64,000 nucleotides of DNA from Parabacteroides sp. AD58 (GTDB lineage: Bacteria; Bacteroidota; Bacteroidia; Bacteroidales; Tannerellaceae), in contig NZ_CP146284.1 of NCBI RefSeq assembly GCF_023744375.2, positions 3,509,501-3,573,500 of the forward strand. Reading direction: 5' to 3'. Both the position numbers and the translations under genes were made by a program. Shown here piece after piece: positions 17,777 to 26,692 of this stretch. A model generated the notes under the pieces. The model did not search any database. It was given only the letters and a program-made list of their open reading frames with translations, and was not told the origin of the DNA. Position 1 is the stretch's first letter. Every line of letters starts with the position of its first letter.

Positions 17777-17821
17777 CATGAAATTTTCAGGTAAGATACG
17801 TTTTTATATGCCGAAATAAGC

Positions 17822-17829
17822 TACATTTG
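17822..17829 (+). promoter_or_regulatory. -7 element (TACATTTG) of the second GH20 gene
   Basis: An exact TAnnTTTG match about 120 bases before the ATG at 17950. A T-rich stretch near 17800 could be the -33 region. The leader would be about 110 bases. Confidence 0.45.
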
Positions 17830-17949
17830 TACAAACAGGATGGAAAAAGAGCAAGTAGAATTTCTGAATTACTTGCCTTCCCGGTGATTAATAGCCTTCC
17901 GGAGATGCCTGCAATCAAATAAGATTCGAACACAACTAAAATTATACGT

Positions 17950-20271
17950 ATGAAAAAAACGATGTGGACAAGATGGTTTGCTGCCATCTTATTTGTGGGT
18001 GGGCTGGCGGCCTGTTCGCCCAAAGATATCAATGTAGGGAGCTGGCAAGTAATCCCTTTGCCGCAGGAAATAATGGAAACTCCCGAGGCGGCTCCTTTTG
18101 TAATCAATTCATCTACCGTGATCAGTTATCCCGAAGGCAATGAAAAGCTGGAGCGGACAGCCTATTTTCTGGCTTCTTATATCCGGGAAGTGACGGGAAC
18201 AAACGTGAAGGTGGCTGTAAATGGTGGAAAAAATACGATCGCATTGCAGGTTGATGCATCGGTTTCTCCTCAAAAAGACGGATACGAGCTGCAGGTCTCG
18301 GCAGATGGAATTACCGTGAAAGGGGCGACTGAAGCTGGAGTTTTCTATGGTATCCAGACAATTTACAAGGCGCTTCCGATAACAGACGGAAAGACGTTGG
18401 GAGCTGTTCCGGCAGGAACGGTTAAGGATTATCCGCGTTTCGGATACCGCGGGTTTATGGTAGATGTCGGACGTCACTTTTTCTCGGTAGATTATCTGAA
18501 GGAAATCATTGATATGCTGGCTATGCACAATATCAATTATTTCCATTGGCACCTGACGGAAGACCAGGGCTGGCGTATCGAGATCAAGAAATACCCGAAA
18601 CTGACAGAGATTGGTTCGCATCGGAAGGAAACAATTACGGCTCCGGGATCCGACAAATACGACGGCGTTCCGGTGAGTGGATATTATACGCAGGAAGAAG
18701 CCAAGGAAATTGTACAATATGCTGCCGACCGTTTTATTACGGTGATACCGGAAATTGATATGCCGGGGCACATGCTGGCGGCTCTGGCTTCCTATCCGGA
18801 GTTGGGTTGTACGGGTGGTCCGTATGAAACGGCTACCAAGTTTGGTATCTTTAGTGAAGTCTTGTGTGGCGGTAATGAGGAGACATTGCAGTTTGCCAAA
18901 GACGTCATCAATGAAATTATGGATATCTTCCCATCCCCTTATATTCATATCGGAGGTGATGAATGCCCGAAGGTGGAATGGAAGAAATGTCCGAAATGCC
19001 AGGCAAAGATTAAGGAATTAGGATTGAAGGATACGCCGGAACATTCGAAAGAGAACCAGCTTCAGGCTTATTTCATGGGCGAAGTGGAAAAAGAAATTCT
19101 CAAACGGGGACGGAAGATGCTGGCATGGGATGAGATTCTGGATGGTGATCCGGCTAAAAGCACGACTGTGATGGCATGGACCGGCGTGAAGGCCAGCGTT
19201 CGCTCGGCACAATCTGGTTTTCAGACAATCGTTTGTCCGATCAGTCACTTGTATTTCAGTAATCCGGGATATAACCGGCTGACAGGAGTTACCAGCGTGG
19301 CACGGGTGTATAACTTTGAACCGGTCAATGAAGCCTTGACTCCCGAAGAAAAAGACCGTATCATCGGCGTACAAGGTTGTATCTGGACGGAATGGACGAA
19401 AGACAGTACGAAGATGGAATGGCAGATGATGCCTCGTATTGCTGCCTTGAGTGAGTTGCAATGGAGCCGTCCGGAAAAAGACTTGGACGGATTCTTGAAG
19501 CGGCTTCGTCACCAGTTGGATTTGTATACGTTGAATGGATATCATTATAAGGAAGATATTGAAGACGTAACGATGGATATCAATCCGGCATGCGATGACG
19601 GTAAAGCGGTCGTAACACTCTCGACATTCGATAACGCTCCGGTTTATTATACAACGGATGGAACAGAACCGACGGAAACATCTTCGCGTTATCAGGAACC
19701 GTTTACGATAGACGGTCAGACGCCAACCGTTAAAGCCAAGGCTATCCGTAACGGTCGGGAAAGTCAAGTGGTGGAAGAATCGTTGCAATATAACTTAGCC
19801 ACCATGCGCCCGGTTCATTTGAACTCGAAGCCGGACGATGCTTATACTTATAAAGGAGCTTCGCTTTTGGTGGACGGATTGAAGGGCGACGGGAATTATC
19901 GTTCGGGCCGTTATATCGGTATCTATGGAAGCGATTTGGATGTGGTTGTTGATTTGGGAGAAGAAAAAGAAATCTCTTCGGTGTCAGTCAGCACCTGTCT
20001 GGTGCCGGGTGATTACATCTTCGGTCTGATAGGCCTTGAAGTTAATGTCTCCTCTGATGGAAAAACATATCGGAAAATAGCTTCGAAGTCTATTCCTGAA
20101 TTGGAAAAAGGAAGTAAGAATAATGTAACGAATTTGGATGAACTCAGTTTCGATCAGACAAAAGCCCGTTTTGTACGTATCATCGGGAAATGCACGCCGG
20201 TATTGCCATCATGGCATCCGGGAGCAGGAAAGAAAGCCTTCCTGTTTGTCGATGAGGTAGGTGTTTATTGA
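17950..20271 (+). CDS. GH20 beta-N-acetylhexosaminidase lipoprotein, multidomain
   Basis: 773 residues; signal peptide with lipobox ending at C22 (LAAC). Order: GH20b-like domain (about 30-160), GH20 barrel with FHWHLTEDQGWR at about 198-209 and catalytic D337-E338 in YIHIGGDECPK, a chitobiase-type C-terminal domain (about 545-620; the YYTTDGTEPT motif) and an F5/8-type C-terminal module (about 625-773). It is transcribed away from the susC operon and sits between that operon and the FecR/sigma genes. It is likely part of the same glycan programme, trimming terminal GlcNAc/GalNAc. It is GC-richer than the first GH20 gene, so the two are not a recent duplication. Confidence 0.94.
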   Translation: MKKTMWTRWFAAILFVGGLAACSPKDINVGSWQVIPLPQEIMETPEAAPFVINSSTVISYPEGNEKLERTAYFLASYIREVTGTNVKVAVNGGKNTIALQVDASVSPQKDGYELQVSADGITVKGATEAGVFYGIQTIYKALPITDGKTLGAVPAGTVKDYPRFGYRGFMVDVGRHFFSVDYLKEIIDMLAMHNINYFHWHLTEDQGWRIEIKKYPKLTEIGSHRKETITAPGSDKYDGVPVSGYYTQEEAKEIVQYAADRFITVIPEIDMPGHMLAALASYPELGCTGGPYETATKFGIFSEVLCGGNEETLQFAKDVINEIMDIFPSPYIHIGGDECPKVEWKKCPKCQAKIKELGLKDTPEHSKENQLQAYFMGEVEKEILKRGRKMLAWDEILDGDPAKSTTVMAWTGVKASVRSAQSGFQTIVCPISHLYFSNPGYNRLTGVTSVARVYNFEPVNEALTPEEKDRIIGVQGCIWTEWTKDSTKMEWQMMPRIAALSELQWSRPEKDLDGFLKRLRHQLDLYTLNGYHYKEDIEDVTMDINPACDDGKAVVTLSTFDNAPVYYTTDGTEPTETSSRYQEPFTIDGQTPTVKAKAIRNGRESQVVEESLQYNLATMRPVHLNSKPDDAYTYKGASLLVDGLKGDGNYRSGRYIGIYGSDLDVVVDLGEEKEISSVSVSTCLVPGDYIFGLIGLEVNVSSDGKTYRKIASKSIPELEKGSKNNVTNLDELSFDQTKARFVRIIGKCTPVLPSWHPGAGKKAFLFVDEVGVY

Positions 20272-20317
20272 TACGTTTGTTCACGATAATAAAAAGTAGT
20301 TGGTTGCGTGCAGCCAG

Positions 20318-21316
20318 CTACTTTCTTATATTCACCCGAATCGTATCTCTGTCATAATGGAATTGAACGGGGGAAATCTTTTCCAATTCCCGCAAAGTAG
20401 TCAGGATATTTGTCTGACGGGTTTTGATCGTATAGGTGTAATTCAACGCTTTCTTGTCGTCTATGCTGAATGTCACATCATAAATTCGGGACAAAGTCTG
20501 GATGGCATCTTTCATCGGAGTCTGCTCAAAGATGATCCGATCGGTTGTCCAGGCAGAACTCTCAGCAATATCTTGAGGACGAACAATCTTACACAAGCGC
20601 GAAGTTCGATCGTAGATGGCTTTTTCTCCGGGACTCAATTCGAAGGGGCGGAAGTCGCCCGACGATAATTCTACCCGTCCGTGATTGAGCGCGACCGAAA
20701 TATCCTGATCTTCCGTATAGGCTTTCACATTAAATTCAGTACCCAGCACCTTTACTTTCATCCGGTCGAGAACAACCGTAAAAGGACGATTCTTGTTGGA
20801 TGCTACTTCAAACAAGCCTTCTCCGTCTAATTCTACTTCCCGGTTCTTATAGGTGAATTTCTTGGGGAAACGAATTCTACTGTTCGCATTCAGGTAAACA
20901 CTGCTGCCGTCTTGGAAGATTACCCGCATCTTTTCACCTCTCGGTACGACAATCTCTTCCATTTCGTGCGAAGCCAATAAGTCAATCTGGTTATTGACAT
21001 TGACGAACAAGCCTATAAATAAGGTAATAGGTATTAATATAGCCGCGGCGCGAAATATCCAGCGGCGTATGGTTTGCCGGCGCAGTTGCTGGTTAATGCG
21101 CTGATACATGACGGCCGAAGGAATTTCATGATTAACCCATTCCTGTTCTTCCCCTAACTGGATTTGCCGTTCGTCTTTATCCATCCGTTCAGAAAGCCAT
21201 TTCATGCCTTCTTCAGTCTTGAACCAGCCAACGACCCATTTGGCTTCTTCCGCCGTAGCTTCATTATCGAGCACTTTCTCGATGGTTGATATATCCGGTG
21301 TTTTCATTGTACTCAT
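20318..21316 (-). CDS. FecR-type anti-sigma factor
   Basis: 332 residues with one membrane helix at about 85-105 (AAAILIPITLFIGLF). The cytoplasmic N-terminus would hold the ECF sigma factor; the periplasmic part has a FecR domain (about 120-215; VPRGEKMRVIFQDGS) and a C-terminal DUF4974-like STN-interacting domain (about 260-332). It senses the STN domain of a SusC transducer, presumably the one at 12887-16288. It lies 93 bases downstream of the sigma gene on the same strand. Confidence 0.9.
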   Translation of the reverse strand: MSTMKTPDISTIEKVLDNEATAEEAKWVVGWFKTEEGMKWLSERMDKDERQIQLGEEQEWVNHEIPSAVMYQRINQQLRRQTIRRWIFRAAAILIPITLFIGLFVNVNNQIDLLASHEMEEIVVPRGEKMRVIFQDGSSVYLNANSRIRFPKKFTYKNREVELDGEGLFEVASNKNRPFTVVLDRMKVKVLGTEFNVKAYTEDQDISVALNHGRVELSSGDFRPFELSPGEKAIYDRTSRLCKIVRPQDIAESSAWTTDRIIFEQTPMKDAIQTLSRIYDVTFSIDDKKALNYTYTIKTRQTNILTTLRELEKISPVQFHYDRDTIRVNIRK

Positions 21317-21409
21317 CTTCTTTTATAATAGACACACAATTCATGATTTGGAATGAGGGTAAATCCGTTTGTTTAGAGTTTTTAAGTTTATCCATCTTTA
21401 TATTATACT

Positions 21410-22027
21410 CTATGAACTCAAACATTTACAAACCAACAGAAGAATACCAAGCAAACGTCCCATTTTATCCCGTAGCAATTTGATTGCTTGCGAATAATGC
21501 GATTTAACGGTCGGCACAGAGATGTGCAGCTTGTCAGCCACTTCTTGATTTGACAGATTATCCCGAATCTTCAGGAGACATACTTTCCGTTTCTGCTCGG
21601 GCAATTCTGCCAGAATCTTATAGAAATGTTGGAACAGATCTTTTTCTTCCAGTGCACTTTGCAGTTTATCTTCGAATTCCGGTGTATTTTGGATGACTGC
21701 ATAATTCTTTTCCATGTCAGAAAAATTATCTCTTATTTCGTTTAAGATAAGATTCTTGGCAGACGTGTACAGATAATTACGCAAGTTGATTGCTCCGGCA
21801 AATAAGGAACGCGCTTCCCACAATTTGAGGAAAACTTGCTGAACAATATCTTCCGCCCGGAAAGAATCCTTCAGATACTTATAAGCTAATATATAAAGCA
21901 TTTTGTTGTATCTTATGTATATAGCTGTAAAAGCTTTTTCATCACCTTCTTTCAGGCGTGAAAGCAACGTCTCGTCAGGCAGATTAGACTGAAAAAGTGG
22001 TGATGCATCGTAGTTATTCATATCCAC
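21410..22027 (-). CDS. ECF RNA polymerase sigma factor (FecI-like)
   Basis: 205-residue sigma-70-family factor. Region 2 spans about 30-95 (the YKYLKDSFRAEDIVQQVFLKLWE block) and region 4 about 140-195 (NQEVADKLHISVPTVKSHY helix-turn-helix). Together with the FecR gene it forms a trans-envelope switch controlling the PUL. The first codon of the frame is GTG at 22027; the ATG at 22021 two codons later is the more likely start. Confidence 0.9.
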   Translation of the reverse strand: MDMNNYDASPLFQSNLPDETLLSRLKEGDEKAFTAIYIRYNKMLYILAYKYLKDSFRAEDIVQQVFLKLWEARSLFAGAINLRNYLYTSAKNLILNEIRDNFSDMEKNYAVIQNTPEFEDKLQSALEEKDLFQHFYKILAELPEQKRKVCLLKIRDNLSNQEVADKLHISVPTVKSHYSQAIKLLRDKMGRLLGILLLVCKCLSS

Positions 22028-22067
22028 AAATGTAGGAAAAAAGTAAAACGGATTACATTTAAATGAT

Positions 22068-22075
22068 TACTTTTG
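22068..22075 (+). promoter_or_regulatory. -7 element (TACTTTTG) of the AraC-family gene
   Basis: An exact TAnnTTTG match 21 bases before the ATG at 22096. It lies downstream of the alternative ATG at 22063, which supports the later start. Confidence 0.45.
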
Positions 22076-22095
22076 TAATAATTAAACTCTACTGT

Positions 22096-22989
22096 ATGCA
22101 AGATATTATTAAACTCGACTCGATTGATCAGTATAATCAGTTATATGGACTGGAAACTCTACATCCGCAGATTGCTGTTGTCGATTTATCAAAAGCGACA
22201 CGCGTCCCTACACATTTCACCATCAATTATGGTGTATATGCGCTGTTTCTGAAGCAGACGAAATGTGGAGATTTGCGTTATGGAAAACAGCCTTATGATT
22301 ATCAGGAAGGGACAGTTACCAGTTTCGCTCCCGGACAGATCGTTGAAGTAGTCATGGCGGAGCCGACTCCGCCCAAGTCAGTAGGTTTGCTTTTTCATCC
22401 TGATTTTATCCGGGGAGGAAGTTTGGGCAAAGAGATCAAGCGTTATTCCTTCTTTTCGTATGCTTCGAACGAGGCGCTTCATCTGTCGGATGAGGAAAAA
22501 GGAATTTTCCAGGATTGTCTGGCTAAGATAAAATCGGAGTTAGGCCGTCCGATAGATAAGCATAGCAAGCATTTGATCTGTAAAAATATAGAACTGCTGT
22601 TAGATTACTGTATGCGTTTTTATGACCGCCAGTTTGATACCCGTTCTTTTGTTTACCGGGATATTTTAGGCAAATTTGAAGAACAGCTGGATGCTTATTA
22701 TCAAGGAAATCAACCTCAAATATCCGGTTTGCCTACGGTTAAGTATTTTGCGGATAAATTCCATCTGTCGCCGAATTATTTTGGAGACCTGATTAAGAAG
22801 GAAACCGGACGGACTGCTCAGGAATACATTCAGAATAAAATATTGAGTGTTGCTAAAGAAGAAATAATGAGATTAGACCTGACGATCAGTGAAATTTCTT
22901 ATCGGCTGGGCTTTCAGCAACCTCAGCATCTTACCCGGCTGTTCAAGAAGTCGGTTGGTTGTACGCCTAAGGAATTCAGATCATACTGA
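22096..22989 (+). CDS. AraC-family transcriptional regulator
   Basis: 297 residues when started at the ATG at 22096; an earlier in-frame ATG at 22063 precedes the promoter element and would add an unlikely hydrophobic lead. Residues about 20-140 look like a cupin-type ligand domain (SFAPGQ motif). The C-terminal two-helix-turn-helix AraC domain covers about 190-297 (FADKFHLSPNYFGDLIKKETG and ISYRLGFQQPQHLTRLFKKSVG segments). It is divergent from the sigma gene and convergent with the acetyltransferase. Such regulators of the type paired with oxidoreductases or acetyltransferases often act on neighbours, but no target is shown. Confidence 0.88.
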   Translation: MQDIIKLDSIDQYNQLYGLETLHPQIAVVDLSKATRVPTHFTINYGVYALFLKQTKCGDLRYGKQPYDYQEGTVTSFAPGQIVEVVMAEPTPPKSVGLLFHPDFIRGGSLGKEIKRYSFFSYASNEALHLSDEEKGIFQDCLAKIKSELGRPIDKHSKHLICKNIELLLDYCMRFYDRQFDTRSFVYRDILGKFEEQLDAYYQGNQPQISGLPTVKYFADKFHLSPNYFGDLIKKETGRTAQEYIQNKILSVAKEEIMRLDLTISEISYRLGFQQPQHLTRLFKKSVGCTPKEFRSY

Positions 22990-22995
22990 TAACCA

Positions 22996-23040
22996 TTTCA
23001 GACAGGCATTCGAGTTATTATTCTGAGTGCCTGCCTGAAA
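22996..23040. terminator. Bidirectional terminator between convergent genes
   Basis: TTTCAGACAGGCATTC and GAGTGCCTGCCTGAAA pair at 14 of 16 positions across a 13-base loop, lying between the stops of the AraC gene and the acetyltransferase. Confidence 0.7.
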
Positions 23041-23073
23041 AGAATACAGATCAAATAGTAGGATAAACGCCTG

Positions 23074-23655
23074 TTATGCTTCTTTCGGAGTGATGTAGCG
23101 GATGAGACGTGCGGGAACACCGCCTACAATGGTATTGGCCGGAACATCTTTGGTGACAACAGAGCCAGCTGCAATAATAGCGTTGTCGCCGATGGTAACG
23201 CCTTGCAGGATGGTTGAACTCGAACCTACCCAGACTTTTTTCCCTAATACGATTGGAGCTGGCTGTAAGGAAGCTCGTTCAGATGGTTCTATGAAATGGT
23301 TGAGCGTGGCAAAGACAACATTATGGCCTATCAGACAGTCGTCGCCCAATGTAATACCGCCTTGGTCTTGGAAGTGACATCCACCATTGATGAATACATT
23401 TTTCCCTACTTGGATATTTTTCCCGAAATCAGTATAGAGCGGTGGAAAAATACGTAAGGTCGGATTGACGGGTTTTCCTGAAAGCTGTGAAAAGAGCTCC
23501 CGTATTTCATCCATGCTGTGGTATGCGTTATTCAATTCGGCTGTAATACGCCGGGCCTCATCGTTCATTTCATTGAGAAACTGAAAAACTCCAGGGGTAT
23601 ACATATCTAGCGGCTTGCGTTGTGCCACATGTTCTAGAAAAGCATCGAGTGTCAT
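23074..23655 (-). CDS. Maltose/galactoside O-acetyltransferase family protein
   Basis: 193-residue left-handed beta-helix acyltransferase. An N-terminal Mac-type helical segment (about 1-60) precedes hexapeptide repeats (about 75-185; [39 protein letters not shown]). The catalytic His is probably in ATLNHF. It transfers acetyl from acetyl-CoA to sugars; the acceptor is unknown. It lies 33 bases downstream of the flavoprotein gene on the same strand, so probably co-transcribed. Confidence 0.88.
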   Translation of the reverse strand: MTLDAFLEHVAQRKPLDMYTPGVFQFLNEMNDEARRITAELNNAYHSMDEIRELFSQLSGKPVNPTLRIFPPLYTDFGKNIQVGKNVFINGGCHFQDQGGITLGDDCLIGHNVVFATLNHFIEPSERASLQPAPIVLGKKVWVGSSSTILQGVTIGDNAIIAAGSVVTKDVPANTIVGGVPARLIRYITPKEA

Positions 23656-23688
23656 ATTCGTTCTTTTTAGTAGAGTTTATTTATTCAG

Positions 23689-24225
23689 TTATACTTGTGC
23701 TCCCATATTATAAGCTTCTTTCATAGCTTCCTTGCCTTTGATTTCTCCTACATGCCAAACACCTCCGCAGAAAATCGTTCCTTTAATTGTCGGATTTTCC
23801 AGACAATCCAGAAAACCCTGAAAGTTGGCAACAATGCGGTCCATGATCTTTGGATCATCTTCTGCTGCCGTTGCTATGAAATAGAAATCTTTATCCTTCA
23901 TTTCTGTATAAAGACCACAGCAACGATCGATCATGATTTTCATTTGTCCGCTCATGGCATAAAAGTAAACCGGAGTAGCCATCACGATTACATCAGCAGC
24001 CAACATCTTCTGAATGATTTCGGCTGCATCATCCTTTTGAGGACAAGGCTTGTGATACTGGCTGCAAACACTACATCCTTGGCAAGGATGGATAATCTTG
24101 TCGCGTAAGAAAATCTTTTCTACTTCGTTCCCACTAGCCAAAGCCCCTTGAAGGAATTCGTCACAAAGTGTATCTGAATTACCGCCTTTTCGAGGACTGG
24201 AAGATAAAATCAGAATCTTTTTCAT
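23689..24225 (-). CDS. Flavodoxin-fold NAD(P)H-dependent oxidoreductase
   Basis: 178 residues. The N-terminal ILSSSPRKGGNSDTL is the FMN phosphate-binding loop of the FMN_red family. A C-x2-C-x6-C cluster (HPCQGCSVCSQYHKPCPQ, about 47-62) is the iron-sulfur-flavoprotein-type pattern, and TPVYFYAMSGQMKIMIDR is conserved. Probably a cytoplasmic quinone, azo or nitro reductase; the partner is unknown. Confidence 0.85.
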   Translation of the reverse strand: MKKILILSSSPRKGGNSDTLCDEFLQGALASGNEVEKIFLRDKIIHPCQGCSVCSQYHKPCPQKDDAAEIIQKMLAADVIVMATPVYFYAMSGQMKIMIDRCCGLYTEMKDKDFYFIATAAEDDPKIMDRIVANFQGFLDCLENPTIKGTIFCGGVWHVGEIKGKEAMKEAYNMGAQV

Positions 24226-24348
24226 CTTTATTTTGTATAAATTAATGCTGTTATTCTGGAAACAAAAATACGGAATTTATGATTCCCCTCTTGTTTCTGA
24301 ATTACGGAACGAATAACCCAAATTACAGATAACAGAAAAAGAATGGAA

Positions 24349-25644
24349 TTATAATTCCTTTAGTTTATTCTGGTAAATACCTTTGATCAGCTCACAGGCA
24401 ACAGGAAGTGCAATATCGCCGGTGTTGATCATCAGGTTGTAATGATGCGGTTCACCCCATTTTTCTCCGGTATAATATTCATAGTGGGCAATTCGGTTCC
24501 GGTTGATCCGCTTGATTTCATTCTCTGTCTTTTCCAGTGGAATACCATATTCTTGTGCACAACGCTTACGGGCGCTCTCAAGGTCGGAATAGCAGAATAC
24601 TTTAATTACATGTGGATTGTCTTTTAATACAAAATCGGCACAACGGCCAACGATCACGCAAGATTCTTTTTCTGCCAGTTCCTGAATGATCTTACTTTCG
24701 GCAACGAACAGGACATCGTCTGATGACAGGCTGCGTTCGAGCGACTGCTCACTGCTTTTGGCCAGAATACATTTTAACCAGAATGACGGAATTGACTGCT
24801 CGTTTCGGACAATATAGGATTCATTGATTCCGCTTTTCTGAGCTACCAGATGGATGAATTCCTTGTCGTACAATTTAATACCTAAATCTTTGGCGATCAT
24901 TTCGCCTAAAATATGCCCACCGCTTCCGAATTCACGTGCAATTGTAATGATAACATGTTCCGTTTTCGAAGTTGGTATCGTTGTGGCTTGTGGTGCATTA
25001 ATCCATTTGTCAAAATATTGGTAATAAGGACTGATGAAATGGACAATAGGGCCAACTACCAATGCTGCAATGACAGTTCCTTCGCGTACGCCGTAAATCC
25101 CGGACAAGAAAATAAGGGATAATAAACAGGCTATGCAGACCAGAGAAATATCAAACCCTAATTTGACGTAACCGAATTCTTTGTGGAACCGTTTGGAGAT
25201 GACGCGTACGAAATATTCTCCAGCCATCATGGCTATATCTGCCTTCACTTCAAGAGCGATGCCCGCCGCCAAGATAAAACATCCGATGAGCAGGTAAATG
25301 ATGTGACTGATGTACCATACAGGTTCAACCCAGAATAATATATACATTCCCAAGTCGATAAATGTACCGAAACAGAGTGATATCGGTATTTGGAGGAGAA
25401 ACATGCGAAGGTCGTCCTTCAGTTCGCTTCGGGTCATTAACGGAAGTTCCAATACGACGAAAAGTAAATTAAGGGCAATTGTCCACTGACCGATTGTCAG
25501 GGGCGTAAACATACTTAATACGTACGTAACACTCGTAATGGGAGATGTGCCTAATAAGGCTTTCGTGATTAATGCGATACCGAAGGCATTAACGAACAAT
25601 GCGATTGCAAATAAACAGTAACGTCTGAATGTATAGGTGTTCAT
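24349..25644 (-). CDS. YczE/YitT-like membrane protein fused to cytidylate-kinase-like domain
   Basis: 431 residues. Residues 1-about 215 form 5-6 membrane helices of the YczE/YitT type (NAFGIALITKALLGTSPI start). Residues about 228-431 form a cytidylate-kinase-like (Cytidylate_kin2) domain with the P-loop-like TIAREFGSGGHILG and CVIVGRCADFVL motifs. Such nucleotide kinases phosphorylate CMP/dCMP-like substrates, but here the domain is tethered to the membrane and the substrate is unknown. It is divergent from an AraC gene at 25776, which may control it. Confidence 0.85.
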   Translation of the reverse strand: MNTYTFRRYCLFAIALFVNAFGIALITKALLGTSPITSVTYVLSMFTPLTIGQWTIALNLLFVVLELPLMTRSELKDDLRMFLLQIPISLCFGTFIDLGMYILFWVEPVWYISHIIYLLIGCFILAAGIALEVKADIAMMAGEYFVRVISKRFHKEFGYVKLGFDISLVCIACLLSLIFLSGIYGVREGTVIAALVVGPIVHFISPYYQYFDKWINAPQATTIPTSKTEHVIITIAREFGSGGHILGEMIAKDLGIKLYDKEFIHLVAQKSGINESYIVRNEQSIPSFWLKCILAKSSEQSLERSLSSDDVLFVAESKIIQELAEKESCVIVGRCADFVLKDNPHVIKVFCYSDLESARKRCAQEYGIPLEKTENEIKRINRNRIAHYEYYTGEKWGEPHHYNLMINTGDIALPVACELIKGIYQNKLKEL

Positions 25645-25775
25645 ATGCTTGTCTTTTAAATTTTGGGCACAAAGTTCTCTTTATTTCCTTAATCCGTACA
25701 TATAAAAAAACAACCATCCTTGGTTAAATACGAAACAAACCTTACCTTTACCTCTTAAAATATATCCGGATAAAC

Positions 25776-26642
25776 ATGTCTTTGATAGATGGTATAATAG
25801 CAGATGAAAAATCAGAAATCCGTGTGAAATATTTTCATATGGATGCATATTCACATGGAAAAGATGCCATAAGCATTGATAATGGTTTCTTTTTTGCATT
25901 AGTTATAAACGGAACAGCGGTCTTGGGTGATCTGTATCAATCCTATACGATTCGCAAGGGCGACCTGTTTATCCAGACTCCGAGTATGGGAAGTGTTCTT
26001 CAAGGCCGGCGAAGCGATTTCCAGTTAATCGGTATTTACATGGCGCCTGATTATTTCGACGGACTGTCTGACAGTCAGCCTCTCTATAATCAATTGACAA
26101 AATATTTGGGTGAAAACAGACTTCCTCTTTTTCATATAGAACTGTCTCATTTCCGGTATTTGCAAAAGACAATGCAGTTGTTTTCAGGAGACATGGACTT
26201 GTTTCATTTATATAAGAAAGGAATCATCCGAAATCTGTGTAATATGCTGTTGTTGCAAATGACAGATATACTTTGCCAGCAGAAAGAAAATGAAGCTTCC
26301 ATGTATGTGAAGCACTCCAATGAAATATTTCTGCAGTTCCGTAGACTGCTGGCTTCGAATTACCGGAAGCATCATAAAATCCAGTTCTATGCAGACAAGT
26401 TAAACATATCTACTACCTATCTTTCCAGAATCGTTAAAAGAATAACCGGACGCACGGTTTATTCGCATATATCGGAACTGATTTGTGTGGAGGCGAAACG
26501 TCTGTTAGAATGTACAGATAAAGATGTAAAGGAAATATCCGATTTGTTGGGTTTTTCCGATCAATCGGCTTTTGGAAAGTTCTTCTTGAAAAAGATGGGA
26601 CTTTCTCCGGTAAAATACCGGACGACGCGCCTGGATACTTAA
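25776..26642 (+). CDS. AraC-family transcriptional regulator
   Basis: 288 residues, N-terminal cupin-like sensor (about 15-110), C-terminal double helix-turn-helix (about 185-285; FYADKLNISTTYLSRIVKRITG and SDLLGFSDQSAFGKFFLKKMG). It is divergent from the membrane-kinase fusion with 131 bases between starts, where a shared regulatory region is expected. The IS5-like element inserted 50 bases beyond its stop. Confidence 0.88.
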   Translation: MSLIDGIIADEKSEIRVKYFHMDAYSHGKDAISIDNGFFFALVINGTAVLGDLYQSYTIRKGDLFIQTPSMGSVLQGRRSDFQLIGIYMAPDYFDGLSDSQPLYNQLTKYLGENRLPLFHIELSHFRYLQKTMQLFSGDMDLFHLYKKGIIRNLCNMLLLQMTDILCQQKENEASMYVKHSNEIFLQFRRLLASNYRKHHKIQFYADKLNISTTYLSRIVKRITGRTVYSHISELICVEAKRLLECTDKDVKEISDLLGFSDQSAFGKFFLKKMGLSPVKYRTTRLDT

Positions 26643-26692
26643 TAGGAAAAAGAGAATGCATTGAAAGGACGAAAAGAAAATCTGGATAAATA

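Larger units (their letters stand above)
16289..17949. other. Long intergenic region upstream of susC and the second GH20 gene
   Basis: About 1.66 kb between divergent PUL genes. It holds the repeat block at 16570-16665, an uncertain minus-strand frame at 16842-17207, a small acidic plus-strand frame at 17327-17521, a hairpin at 17743-17776 and a promoter element at 17822. The 16330-16560 stretch is very AT-rich and should contain the susC promoter, but I cannot pick it out with confidence. Confidence 0.5.

Noticed and set aside
18109..19788. 279- and 256-codon minus-strand frames
   Set aside because: Antisense to the second GH20 gene; Arg/His/Ile-rich shadow translation, no motifs.
22027..22034. 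TACATTTG on the minus strand as promoter -7 box of the sigma gene
   Set aside because: It overlaps the GTG start and lies only a few bases from the ATG at 22021, leaving no room for a leader.
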